From Flavobacterium sp. (lineage in GTDB: Bacteria; Bacteroidota; Bacteroidia; Flavobacteriales; Flavobacteriaceae), in contig NZ_JAGIAV010000001.1 in assembly GCF_017744675.1 (NCBI RefSeq), forward strand, positions 1,221,463 through 1,285,462: 64,000 nucleotides of DNA. Direction: 5' to 3'. Of the stretch, positions 1 through 8,633 are shown piece by piece. Every line of letters starts with the position of its first letter. Position 1 is the first letter of the stretch. The translations under genes were made by a program, and so were the position numbers. The notes beneath the pieces were generated by a model that saw only the letters and a program-made list of their open reading frames with translations, ran no database searches and was not told the DNA's origin.

Positions 1-523
1 CCCAAAGTTTGTTTTGGGTCGCCATTTTGGTGCTTTTGTAAAAATTATAAATCAAAGCTATGCAAAGAAAAATAATCAGAAGTAGGGCAATCGGGTAATA
101 TTTAAGTTTGTTTAGCAGAGCAGAATTGCCATAATATAAAGTCTGATATTTTCCTGGAGCATATTCAAAAGTGATGGGCTCATTTTCGTTTTTTAGTTTA
201 TTTAAAAAAGCCGTTCTCTTTTTCTTATCATTAAGAATTTCATCAGGGACATTTACAGAACTCACTACATTATCATAAAGCATTATGATTCCCGGAATGG
301 AAGTATTGTTGCTAAAAATCTGGAGAGGCAGTTCTACATCGGTATTTTCATTTGCATTCACCAATGTAATTTGCGCATTTACAAAAAGGTTCATTTTTAA
401 GCGTTCCTCATTTTTAAAAATTTGGAAGAAAGAATAAGTATTCCAAAGAATTAGAGAAATGATTATAAAACAAACAGAAATAATAATCCAGCGGGTTGTA
501 TTTGTTCTTTCAGAAAAAGACAT
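1..523 (-). CDS. Sensor histidine kinase, N-terminal part (runs off window)
   Basis: This is a reverse-strand reading frame that starts with ATG at 523 and is still open at base 1, giving 174 residues. Seen: a short cytoplasmic start (MSFSERTNTTRW), a first hydrophobic segment at about residues 12-28, an extracytoplasmic stretch of about 115 residues, a second hydrophobic segment at about 146-163, then KSTKMATQNKLW at the window edge. A two-membrane-segment sensor followed by QNKLW is the layout I know from Bacteroidetes histidine kinases, where the dimerisation helix with the phospho-accepting His follows directly. The catalytic part is outside the window, so the assignment is by architecture only. 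It is divergent from the flavin reductase gene, with about 148 bp between the start codons. Confidence 0.65.
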   Translation of the reverse strand, partial: MSFSERTNTTRWIIISVCFIIISLILWNTYSFFQIFKNEERLKMNLFVNAQITLVNANENTDVELPLQIFSNNTSIPGIIMLYDNVVSSVNVPDEILNDKKKRTAFLNKLKNENEPITFEYAPGKYQTLYYGNSALLNKLKYYPIALLLIIFLCIALIYNFYKSTKMATQNKLW

Positions 524-638
524 ATCAGTTTTTTTGAGGTATAAATATAACGAAATATACACATTTTATATTTTGCTAATGCCGAAAGATTTTTCGTTTT
601 TATCTTCAAAACTATTTCTTCTAATTAAACCATTTCAA

Positions 639-646
639 TACTTTTG
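639..646 (+). promoter_or_regulatory. -7 element of flavin reductase promoter
   Basis: TACTTTTG matches the Bacteroidetes -7 consensus TAnnTTTG and lies 25 bp before the ATG at 672. No convincing TTG -33 element is seen upstream. Confidence 0.45.
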
Positions 647-671
647 TAGCAGTAAAAATGAGTTTTAAAGT

Positions 672-1547
<876 letters not shown>

Positions 1548-1580
1548 AAGAAATAGAAACAATAATTAATATAGACGAAG

Positions 1581-1952
1581 ATGGAAGTTACAGGAAAAGT
1601 AAAAGTGGTTAACCCAGAGCAGCAAGTTAGTGCCTCATTCAAAAAAAGAGAATTAGTTGTTACTACTGAGGAGCAGTATCCACAACATATTTTAATCGAA
1701 TTTACACAAGATAAATGCGATTTGTTGAGTAGCTATAAACAAGGAGATGCAGTAAAAGTTTCTATCAATTTAAGAGGAAGAGAGTGGGTTAACCCACAAG
1801 GAGAAACTAGATATTTCAATAGTATTCAAGGTTGGAGAATCGAAAGATTAGCTCCAGAAGGAACTGCACAAGGTGCGCCAATGCCAGCAGCAGAAACTTT
1901 CGCGCCAGCAACAAGTATAAACGAAGACGAACCAGACGATTTACCGTTCTAA
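1581..1952 (+). CDS. DUF3127 domain protein with SSB-like acidic tail
   Basis: This 123-residue protein matches what I know as DUF3127, a short beta-rich, OB-fold-like family common in Bacteroidetes. Seen: a core of about 90 residues with alternating hydrophobic strands (MEVTGKVKVVNPEQQVSASF, then RELVVTTEEQYPQHILIEF), a Pro/Ala-rich linker from about residue 94, and an acidic C-terminal tip EDEPDDLPF. That tip closely resembles the protein-interaction tail of bacterial single-stranded DNA-binding proteins, which end in Asp residues followed by a hydrophobic Pro-Phe. I infer a possible role in binding single-stranded nucleic acid; this has not been shown. It may form a short operon with the upstream flavin reductase gene. 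Confidence 0.75.
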   Translation: MEVTGKVKVVNPEQQVSASFKKRELVVTTEEQYPQHILIEFTQDKCDLLSSYKQGDAVKVSINLRGREWVNPQGETRYFNSIQGWRIERLAPEGTAQGAPMPAAETFAPATSINEDEPDDLPF

Positions 1953-1960
1953 GAGTTTAG

Positions 1961-2113
1961 AAATTCCAATATTGAAATTCCAAATTCCAATTCATTCGAC
2001 TGAATTTGGAGTTTGGAATTTTATTTTTTGATTTAGTTTTTTATCATTTTGATTGAAAGAAGAAATGATAAAATTACAGAAATTTGGAATTTGGAATTTC
2101 AATATTGGAATTT
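1961..2113. repeat. Long intergenic inverted repeat with alternative pairing
   Basis: The arms 1961-1990 and 2084-2113 are perfect 30-nt inverted copies built from AAATTCCAA motifs. A third, shorter inverted copy near 2001-2022 (TGAATTTGGAGTTTGGAATTTT) can pair with the 3' half of the left arm instead. Inside it, TTTATCATTT and AAATGATAAA form another small stem (about 2040-2072). It fills the gap between the DUF3127 gene and aat. Degenerate members of the same AAATTCCAA family occur at 17640-17746 and about 11850-11870. Confidence 0.8.
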
Positions 2114-2146
2114 TAAGATTGGGATTTAAAATTTGACTATTAAAAA

Positions 2147-2788
2147 ATGTATTATTTATTCAACGATTTATTTTTTCCACCGGTTACAGAAGCTGATGAA
2201 GAAGGTGTTTTGGCAATAGGAGGCGATCTAAGTTCAGAACGTTTGCTATTGGCTTACAAAAGCGGTATTTTTCCTTGGTTTAACGAGGGAGAACCCATAC
2301 TTTGGTGGGCGCCAGATCCGAGAATGGTTTTGTTTTTTGATGAATTGGTGATATCCAAAAGCATGAAAAAGATTCTCAATAAAAAAATCTTTAAAGTTAC
2401 CTACAACAAGAATTTTAGAGAAGTAATTTCCAATTGCCAGCAAATAAAACGAGAAGGACAGAACGGAACTTGGATTTCAGACGAAATGATTGAAGCATAC
2501 TGCAAACTAAATGAAGAAGGAGTTGCTAAATCTGTTGAAGTTTGGCAGGACGATGTCTTAGTTGGCGGTTTGTACGGAATTGATTTAGGTCATATCTTTT
2601 GTGGTGAAAGTATGTTTTCTAAAGTTTCAAATGCCTCAAAAACAGCTTTTATTGCTTTAGCTTTATATTTGAAGAAAGAAAAATACAAATTGCTCGATTG
2701 TCAGGTTTATAATCCGCATTTAGAAAGTTTAGGCTGTCGCGAAATTGATCGCGAAGAGTTTATGGCAATTTTGAAAAAAAGCCATTAA
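2147..2788 (+). CDS. aat: Leucyl/phenylalanyl-tRNA-protein transferase
   Basis: Aat moves Leu or Phe from its tRNA onto the N-terminal Lys or Arg of proteins and so marks them for ClpAP/ClpS degradation (N-degron pathway), in the cytoplasm. The 213-residue length is normal for the family. Seen: FPPVTEADEEGVLAIGGDL near the N-terminus, then YKSGIFPWF, WWAPDPRMVLF, GTWISDEMIEAY and GGLYGI, all in the order typical of Aat. Only the large inverted repeat lies between it and the preceding DUF3127 gene. It converges with the PAP2 gene (23 bp apart). Confidence 0.95.
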   Translation: MYYLFNDLFFPPVTEADEEGVLAIGGDLSSERLLLAYKSGIFPWFNEGEPILWWAPDPRMVLFFDELVISKSMKKILNKKIFKVTYNKNFREVISNCQQIKREGQNGTWISDEMIEAYCKLNEEGVAKSVEVWQDDVLVGGLYGIDLGHIFCGESMFSKVSNASKTAFIALALYLKKEKYKLLDCQVYNPHLESLGCREIDREEFMAILKKSH

Positions 2789-2811
2789 TTGAGGATTTTG
2801 TATTTTAAAAT

Positions 2812-3776
2812 TTAAAAAGTCACAGTCAATTTCAACATATTAAACCCATAACTTCTAGAAGCATTAAAATCGTAACTGTATTTTTTATCTTCAGTTTGAA
2901 GGGCACTTTTTTTCATTTTTCTTTTGGCAATATTTTTACCAATAATATATCCCATTACAAGAGCTACTGGATAGTCAGATACCCAATGTACATTACTCTG
3001 CGCCATCTGAAAACCTAAAATTCCAATTAGACCAAAACCTACAGGCTTAATCCATTTTACTTCTGGATAATTTCCTAAAATGACATATAACGCTGAAGTT
3101 GCGGTCATTAAATGCCCCGAAGGGAAAGCGTCATAATTGGGAGTATTAGAACCATAAGCCTTAAAGCTAGGAAAAGGATGCCATTCTCCTCCTGGAACTC
3201 CACCCTCAACATCAGAAGGGCTTTGTCTTCCGGAAATTCTTTTTATGGTCTGGCTGAAAATACCCGATATTGCAATACTTTCTATTAGACCCGAAGCGGT
3301 GTGCAATGATCTGTAGTCGGTATTGATTAATCCGTAAGTAGCAAAACCCATACTTAATAAAATTGGAGTAGTACCGTTTCCGATTAAATAAATTGCAGAG
3401 GGAATATCGGGAGGAATATTGCTTAAAGGACCGAAAGTTTTATATCGGGCAACTGGAGCCATTCCTAGTTTTTCACCTATTTCACGAGATTGATCTACTA
3501 AATATTGATCTGCAGGAAGTAAAGCAACAGTTGCTACAGAGGCTGCTCCAAGAGCAATAAGATTTTCCTTTCTCCAATGCCTTTTATTGTTCCAGTAAAA
3601 TCTTTTGGCAATTTCGTTACAAAATCGAAAAATCGTGGTCTGTCGTAAGTATAAATCTCGCCATTAGAAAGTTGATATACTTGATGTTTTGAACCATCAA
3701 TTAGAGTATCTTTGACTTGTGAATTTATGTATTGGTGGCCCAATAAAAATAGGAATGCAATAAATAACTTTTTCAT
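2812..3776 (-). pseudogene. PAP2-family phosphatase gene with a one-base frameshift
   Basis: Two reading frames on the minus strand together make one PAP2 (type 2 phosphatidic acid phosphatase) protein. The 5' frame (3776 to 3534) encodes a signal peptide (MKKLFIAFLFLLGHQYINSQ) and about 60 further residues, then hits a stop. The 3' frame continues as RKENLIALGAASVATVALLPADQ and carries the phosphatase motifs: RISGRQSP (motif 1), FPSGHLMTA (motif 2) and SNVHWVSDYP (motif 3 with the catalytic His and its Asp). One T added to the GGCATTGGAG stretch (minus strand, near 3576-3577) joins the frames and reads IWRKENL, so the shift is a single missing base. It is either a recent inactivating mutation or a sequencing error. 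If restored it would be an exported or inner-membrane lipid/undecaprenyl-type phosphatase of about 320 residues. Confidence 0.8.
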
Positions 3777-3926
3777 AAAAAATAATAAACGGCTACAAAT
3801 GTAAGAATAGGACTATGTGTAAACGGCTCTTACAGCTTTTTTTTTGTCATAATAAGACTAGAAAGCTTGTTTGTGTTTTAAAATCTTGATGAAGTGGTTT
3901 TTTAAAAATTTAAAAAAAATTAAAAT

Positions 3927-3934
3927 TAATTTTG
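3927..3934 (+). promoter_or_regulatory. -7 element of the MOSC gene promoter
   Basis: TAATTTTG matches TAnnTTTG and is 41 bp before the ATG at 3976. No clear -33 TTG is seen at the right distance. Confidence 0.4.
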
Positions 3935-3975
3935 CGATAGTAATCGCTTAATACTATTTAGAAAATTGAAATAAA

Positions 3976-4770
3976 ATGAGTGCAGTTTATAGCGTAAAAG
4001 AAATTTATATTTATCCAATAAAAAGCTTAGCCGGCATTAGTCTTAAAAGTGCCATTGCTGAAGAAATGGGATTCGAAAATGACAGAAGATGGATGCTGAT
4101 TAATGATGAAAATGTTCACGTTACTCAGAGAGAATATCCAATAATGAGTCAGTTTTATCCTCAGATTTTAGGAGATAAAATTCAAATTACTTTTGAAGGA
4201 GAAACGCATGAATTTTCTATTAATGAACATTTAGAAAGCCCTATACAATCGCAAGTGTGGGATGATAAAAGTGAGGTTTTTGAAGTCAATAAAAATTCTT
4301 CAAAATGGTTTAGCGATAAATTAGGTATCGATTGCAGATTGGTAAAAATCAATAAAGTTGGTGCCCGTAAACATGAAAGTTCGAGAACAAATGAAACCTA
4401 CAATGTTAGTTTGGCCGATGGGTATCCGTATTTATTAATTGGAACTGAAAGCCTTGATTTTTTAAATGAAAAATTAGAAGAAAAAATCACGATTAAAAGA
4501 TTCCGTCCCAATATTGTTGTATCTACCAAAAATGCTCACGAAGAAGATGATTTTAAGACTTTTACAATTGGTGAAGTTCAATTTAAAAACATAAAGCCGT
4601 GCGGAAGATGTATTATGGTAAATAATGATCCGCAGAAAGGAATTGTAAAAAAAGAACCGCTAAAAACCTTGAGCAAATACAGAAATGTAGATAATTCTGT
4701 TTTATTCGGAACCAATATTGTGAGTCTGAATTCGGGAATTATTAGTGTTGGTGATGAGGTTGTTTTTTAA
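3976..4770 (+). CDS. MOSC domain protein (molybdenum cofactor sulfurase C-terminal type)
   Basis: This 264-residue protein has a MOSC N-terminal beta-barrel (about residues 5-120, starting IYIYPIKSLAGI) followed by a MOSC domain. Seen: MGFENDRRWMLI near the start, RFRPNIVV at about 176-183, and the conserved cysteine region KPCGRCIMVNND (about 211-222), in which one Cys is the proposed sulfur carrier or molybdenum ligand. MOSC proteins include mARC-like N-hydroxylated-compound reductases and cofactor sulfurases, and sequence alone does not separate these. No signal peptide is seen. The gene converges with thiF and their 3' ends overlap by 4 bp. Confidence 0.85.
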   Translation: MSAVYSVKEIYIYPIKSLAGISLKSAIAEEMGFENDRRWMLINDENVHVTQREYPIMSQFYPQILGDKIQITFEGETHEFSINEHLESPIQSQVWDDKSEVFEVNKNSSKWFSDKLGIDCRLVKINKVGARKHESSRTNETYNVSLADGYPYLLIGTESLDFLNEKLEEKITIKRFRPNIVVSTKNAHEEDDFKTFTIGEVQFKNIKPCGRCIMVNNDPQKGIVKKEPLKTLSKYRNVDNSVLFGTNIVSLNSGIISVGDEVVF

Positions 4771-5477
4771 AAATCCAATTTGGTAAAGTTCCAGTTTAAA
4801 GTATTAAGAAGTATTAATTCATTGTTTAAAGTGGGAAGTTCTAAAATCAATTTGAGTGTTTCATGCGCCATCATATTGCCAATGATTCCTGGCAATGTTC
4901 CTAAAACGCCGTTTAAATTGCAATTCGGAACATCTTTTGGATCAGGCATTTCTGGAAATAAATCACGAAGATTTTTACTTCCGTTATGGTTAAAAACAGC
5001 AATTTGTCCTTCAAACTTTAAAATACTGCCATAAACCAAAGGTTTTTTCAATTCAACGCAAGTATCATTAACCAAATAACGAGTCGAAAAATTATCAGAA
5101 CCATCCACCACAATATCATATTGCTGAATGATTTTTGATGCATTTTCAGCAGTTAATTTTTCATTAATCGCAACAGCTTCAATCAACGGATTTAATTTAG
5201 AAACCACATCTTTTGCGACAATTGTTTTGTGCTGACCAATTTCATTTTCAGTATATAAAATCTGTCTGTGCAGGTTATGAATTTCAATAGTATCAAAATC
5301 CATAATTCCAATAAAACCAACTCCAGCAGTTGCGATATATTGTAAAATCGGACAGCCTAATCCGCCCGCTCCAATTACTAAAACTCTAGCTTTTTTTAAT
5401 TTTTCCTGGCCTTCATCGCCAATTTCAGGAAGAATGGTTTGTCTGTTGTAGCGAAGAAATTCTTTTATGATGCTCAT
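4767..5477 (-). CDS. thiF: ThiS adenylyltransferase (HesA/MoeB/ThiF family) lacking zinc cysteines
   Basis: ThiF activates the C-terminal Gly of ThiS with ATP so that it can carry sulfur for thiazole synthesis. Seen: the nucleotide loop VLVIGAGGLGCP (about residues 32-43), the DFDTIEIHNLHRQ segment with the arginine used in adenylation, and DGSDNFSTRYLVND. The Cys of PNCNLNGVLG corresponds to the position that in E. coli ThiF forms the acyl-persulfide with ThiS. The two CxxC pairs that bind zinc in E. coli ThiF and MoeB are absent: one is replaced around LFPEMPDP and the protein ends at residue 236 before the second. It is the last gene of the thi operon, which supports ThiF over MoeB. Confidence 0.85.
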   Translation of the reverse strand: MSIIKEFLRYNRQTILPEIGDEGQEKLKKARVLVIGAGGLGCPILQYIATAGVGFIGIMDFDTIEIHNLHRQILYTENEIGQHKTIVAKDVVSKLNPLIEAVAINEKLTAENASKIIQQYDIVVDGSDNFSTRYLVNDTCVELKKPLVYGSILKFEGQIAVFNHNGSKNLRDLFPEMPDPKDVPNCNLNGVLGTLPGIIGNMMAHETLKLILELPTLNNELILLNTLNWNFTKLDF

Positions 5478-5600
5478 TTTTTATTAAGTCTTGAAGTTTT
5501 TAAAGTCAAAAGTCGAAAGTCAAAAAATTGTCTAAGTAAAAGACTTTATGACTTTGGTCTTTCCAACTTTATGACTAAATGATCTGTCCCAATCTTTCCA
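5478..5600. repeat. AAAGTC-type simple repeats at the thiH/thiF junction
   Basis: Clustered AAAGTC motifs on the plus strand (TTTAAAGTCAAAAGTCGAAAG, about 5500-5520) are followed within 30 bp by inverted GACTTTATGACTTTGG and ACTTTATGACT motifs (about 5541-5577). The inverted part lies inside the 3' end of thiH and encodes its last residues. Confidence 0.6.
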
Positions 5601-6683
5601 AACGGGTTCATAGCCAGCATTTTTTATGATTTTTGAAATTTCTTCTGCTGAGCGTTCATCGCTGATTTCGAATTGTTCCAAAGATTGCGGATCGACCACA
5701 TAACCGCCTGGATTTGTTTTAGAGCCAGCGCTCATGCTCGTAACGCCAATCGGGATAATGTTGTTTCTGAATTTTTCATTTTCTCGAGTTGAAATTGAAA
5801 TTTCCAGATCTTCATTCCATAGTCGGTAAGCACAAATCAATTGGGTTAAATCTTTATCATCCATAATAAAATTCGGTTCGATAATGCCTTCAGCAGGGCG
5901 AAGACGAGGGAAGGAAACCGAATATTTTGTCTGCCAATATTTCTTCTGCAAATAATCTAAATGAAGCGCATTGAAAAAACTATCCGTTCGCCAATCTTCC
6001 AAACCTAATAAAACGCCCAATCCGATTTTATGAATTCCAGCAGTTCCAATTCGGTCGGGGGTTTCCAATCGATAATCGAAATTTGATTTTTTGCCTTTTG
6101 TATGATACTTTTTGTAAACTTCTTGATGATACGTTTCCTGATAAACCAAAACCGAATATACTCCAGCATCGTGCAAACGCTCGTAATCTTCTGTAGAAAG
6201 AGGTTGTACTTCAACAGACATTATCGAGAAGTCTTCTTTGATTAAAGCAATTGCATTTAGGAAATAGTTGATGTTTACGGTATAATTTGCTTCGCCTGTG
6301 ACCAATAAAACATGATCGAAACCAGTATTTTTTAAAGCTTCGACTTCAAGTTTTATTTCGGCATCTGTCAGCGTTTTTCTTTTGATTTTATTGTCTAAAC
6401 TAAATCCGCAATAGGTACAAATGTTTTGGCATTCGTTGCTTAGATAAAGTGGCGCATACATTTGAATGGTCTTTCCAAAACGTTTTTTTGTGATTTCATG
6501 GCATTTCTGTGCCATTTGCTCTAAATAATTTTGAGCAACAGGAGAAATTAGAATCAAAAAATCATCTAGATTGTACTTGGTTTTAGCCAGAGTTCGTTCG
6601 ACATCTTTTGATGTGGTTTTATATATTCTAGATTGGATTTCATCCCAATTATATTGCTCGAAAATAGATTTGAATGTTTTCAT
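5532..6683 (-). CDS. thiH: 2-iminoacetate synthase (tyrosine lyase, radical SAM)
   Basis: ThiH splits tyrosine with a 5'-deoxyadenosyl radical to give dehydroglycine for the thiazole ring, plus p-cresol. The protein has 383 residues, close to the usual 370-380. Seen: the radical-SAM motif CQNICTYC (about residues 86-93) that holds the [4Fe-4S] cluster, LLVTGE, MSVEVQPL, and the C-terminal EPVWKDWD region typical of ThiH. The last roughly 12 residues (KVGKTKVIKSFT) are encoded by AAAGTC-type repeat DNA and look like a read-through addition. The presence of ThiH rather than glycine oxidase ThiO means an oxygen-sensitive route. The GxxExxY gene separates it from thiG. Confidence 0.95.
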   Translation of the reverse strand: MKTFKSIFEQYNWDEIQSRIYKTTSKDVERTLAKTKYNLDDFLILISPVAQNYLEQMAQKCHEITKKRFGKTIQMYAPLYLSNECQNICTYCGFSLDNKIKRKTLTDAEIKLEVEALKNTGFDHVLLVTGEANYTVNINYFLNAIALIKEDFSIMSVEVQPLSTEDYERLHDAGVYSVLVYQETYHQEVYKKYHTKGKKSNFDYRLETPDRIGTAGIHKIGLGVLLGLEDWRTDSFFNALHLDYLQKKYWQTKYSVSFPRLRPAEGIIEPNFIMDDKDLTQLICAYRLWNEDLEISISTRENEKFRNNIIPIGVTSMSAGSKTNPGGYVVDPQSLEQFEISDERSAEEISKIIKNAGYEPVWKDWDRSFSHKVGKTKVIKSFT

Positions 6684-6696
6684 ATTTTTATTTTGC

Positions 6697-7227
6697 CTCT
6701 CGCAGATTTTGCAGATTGCGCAGATTAAATTTTATTAGCAACGCGATGAATATTTTCAAGGATATTAGAGCAGTTGAAATTGACTAATATTCCAAGTTTT
6801 TTATTGGTTAATTTTAAATAAGTATTCAATTGTTTAAAGTGAATTGGCTTTATCTCGTCTACTGATTTTAATTCTATAATTACTTTATTCTCCACTAAAA
6901 TATCTAGCCTAAAAGTTATGTCTAAATAAACATCATCATATTTAACTGGTAAATCAATTTGTTTAACTACTTGTAATCCATCTTTATCCAATTGATAGTA
7001 AAGAGCACTCTCATACACAGATTCTAATAGTCCAGGTCCAAGAGAGTTGTATACTTTAAAAATTGCTCCTCTAACTTTATATGAAATTTCATTTTCTAAC
7101 ATAATTTTTTTAATTCAAAATTAAAGAAAATTCTTTCTTTTTTTGATGATTAGAAAAATCATAATAAAATTAGATTCAGCAGCTTCAACATAAAAATCAT
7201 CTGCCAAATCTGTGAGATCTGCGAGAG
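6697..7227 (-). mobile_element. Candidate mobile unit: GxxExxY gene bounded by 29-bp inverted repeats
   Basis: The left end (plus strand, from 6697) reads CTCTCGCAGAT then TTTGCAGATTGCGCAGAT; the right end, read on the minus strand from 7227, is CTCTCGCAGAT then CTCACAGATTTGGCAGAT. The two 29-bp ends agree at 24 positions by eye, and each holds three GCAGAT-like hexamers. The stop codon of the GxxExxY gene touches the left repeat. The unit splits thiG from thiH within an otherwise compact operon. No transposase is present; mobility is inferred. Confidence 0.5.
6725..7102 (-). CDS. GxxExxY family protein
   Basis: This 125-residue protein carries the family hallmark GPGLLESVYESAL (about residues 22-34), matching the name GxxExxY, followed by DILVENKVIIELKSVDEI and a C-terminal GILVNFNCSNI. 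The spaced acidic residues and ELK motif resemble PD-(D/E)xK nuclease folds, and the family is thought to be nuclease-like, but no activity has been shown that I know of. It has no evident role in thiamine synthesis although it lies between thiG and thiH in the same direction. The surrounding inverted repeats suggest it came in as a unit. Its codon use is not obviously different from its neighbours. Confidence 0.8.
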   Translation of the reverse strand: MLENEISYKVRGAIFKVYNSLGPGLLESVYESALYYQLDKDGLQVVKQIDLPVKYDDVYLDITFRLDILVENKVIIELKSVDEIKPIHFKQLNTYLKLTNKKLGILVNFNCSNILENIHRVANKI

Positions 7228-7237
7228 AAAATCAATT

Positions 7238-8014
7238 TTATTCATAAAGAAAAGAAGTCAACGGACTAGAAGCCGAAGCATAATTTTGCTGGTTTGCAAC
7301 TTTAGCCTCAAAAGCTTTTCTACCAGCAATAACTGCTTCCTTAAAAGCCTCGGCCATTAAACTAGGGTTTCCAGCAACAGCAATCGCAGTATTTACCAAA
7401 ACAGCATCAGCACCAATCTCCATTGCTTTTGCAGCATCAGATGGAGCTCCAATTCCCGCGTCAACAATAACGGGAACGGTGCTTTGTTCAATTATAATCT
7501 CTAAGAAATCGATCGTTTTTAAACCTTTATTACTTCCAATTGGCGAACCCAAAGGCATTACGGCTGAAGTTCCAGCGCTCTCCAAATGTTTGCACAAAAC
7601 AGGATCGGCGTGAATGTATGGGAGCACAATAAAACCCAATTTTGCCAACTCTTCAGTCGCTTTTAAAGTTTCAATTGGATCGGGCATTAAATATTTTGGA
7701 TCAGGGTGGATTTCTAGTTTTACCCAATTAGTTTCCAGAGCTTCGCGTGCTAATTGAGCTGCAAAAACAGCTTCTTTGGCATTTCGCACGCCAGAAGTAT
7801 TAGGCAATAAATTGATATTTGGATGTTTTAAATGCGATAAAATAGCATCTGTATCAGTTTCAAGATCAATGCGTTTTAAGGCAACGGTAACCAATTCGCT
7901 TTCAGAAGCTAAAATCGCTTGCTCCATTTCCTCGTTCGAACCAAATTTTCCTGTTCCCAAAAACAAGCGGGATTTAAAGCTTTTATCTCCTATATTAAAG
8001 AATGATGTTTGCAT
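7238..8014 (-). CDS. thiG: Thiazole synthase
   Basis: ThiG condenses 1-deoxyxylulose 5-phosphate, dehydroglycine and the sulfur of ThiS thiocarboxylate to the thiazole phosphate carboxylate, in complex with ThiH. The length of 258 residues is typical. Seen: [10 protein letters not shown] near the N-terminus, VTVALKRID with the Schiff-base lysine, [34 protein letters not shown] and [14 protein letters not shown], the phosphate-binding end of the TIM barrel. Its start overlaps the end of thiE by 20 bp, so the two are probably translationally coupled. Confidence 0.97.
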   Translation of the reverse strand: MQTSFFNIGDKSFKSRLFLGTGKFGSNEEMEQAILASESELVTVALKRIDLETDTDAILSHLKHPNINLLPNTSGVRNAKEAVFAAQLAREALETNWVKLEIHPDPKYLMPDPIETLKATEELAKLGFIVLPYIHADPVLCKHLESAGTSAVMPLGSPIGSNKGLKTIDFLEIIIEQSTVPVIVDAGIGAPSDAAKAMEIGADAVLVNTAIAVAGNPSLMAEAFKEAVIAGRKAFEAKVANQQNYASASSPLTSFLYE

Positions 8015-8633
8015 ATAATTTTTCGTTTAATTGTTGAATCAATTTTTCTTTCTCATCATTTTCGGTAATGATTCCAGAAACGGCAATTCCATGAATTCCA
8101 GTTTCTATTAACGGACTCACATCTCGTAACGTAATACCTCCAATAGCATAAACTGGAATTGTGATTTTGTTTTTTTTGAGTTTGTGGAGAATTTCATGAT
8201 AGCCGCATAAACCCAAAATCGGACTTAATTTTTCTTTTGTAGCAGTAAATCGAAAAGGGCCTAATCCGATATAATCACAGCCATTTTTAACGTGATTTTC
8301 GATGTCTTCAAAAGTATTGGCAGTTCCTCCGATTATTTTTGAGGTTCCTAAAAAGGCTCTCGCTTCGTCGATTTTGGTGTCGGTTAAACCCAAATGAACG
8401 CCGTCTGCATCAACTTCTTTGGTAAGTTGTAAATTGTCATTTACAATAAAATTAGCGTTGTATTTTTCGCATAAAGGTTTTACCGCTTCCGCTAAAGTAA
8501 AGGCGTCTTTTTCTGTCTGGTTTTTAAAACGCATTTGTACCCAATTGCATCCTGCATCAAGTGCCTGATGAATGTTGTACAATTGTTTTTCGATCGTTTC
8601 GCCCTGAGAGATATATTGAAGTTTGCTATACAT
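7995..8633 (-). CDS. thiE: Thiamine-phosphate synthase
   Basis: ThiE joins HMP diphosphate and thiazole phosphate to thiamine phosphate. The protein has 212 residues. Seen: NWVQMRFKN (diphosphate contact), [21 protein letters not shown] with the Asp that binds magnesium, [22 protein letters not shown], and PVYAIGGIT. These match ThiE far better than the second ThiE-like protein of the operon (TenI). It overlaps thiD by 8 bp upstream and thiG by 20 bp downstream, consistent with one operon transcript. Confidence 0.93.
   Translation of the reverse strand: MYSKLQYISQGETIEKQLYNIHQALDAGCNWVQMRFKNQTEKDAFTLAEAVKPLCEKYNANFIVNDNLQLTKEVDADGVHLGLTDTKIDEARAFLGTSKIIGGTANTFEDIENHVKNGCDYIGLGPFRFTATKEKLSPILGLCGYHEILHKLKKNKITIPVYAIGGITLRDVSPLIETGIHGIAVSGIITENDEKEKLIQQLNEKLYANIIL

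Noticed and set aside
4767..5477. MoeB (molybdopterin synthase adenylyltransferase) instead of ThiF, given the neighbouring MOSC gene
   Set aside because: The gene is the last of a continuous thi operon containing thiS and thiH, and the MOSC gene is on the opposite strand. No moaD or moaE is nearby.
6725..7102. GxxExxY protein as a thiamine pathway enzyme
   Set aside because: It has none of the thi family motifs and is bounded by inverted repeats; location alone does not support a pathway role.
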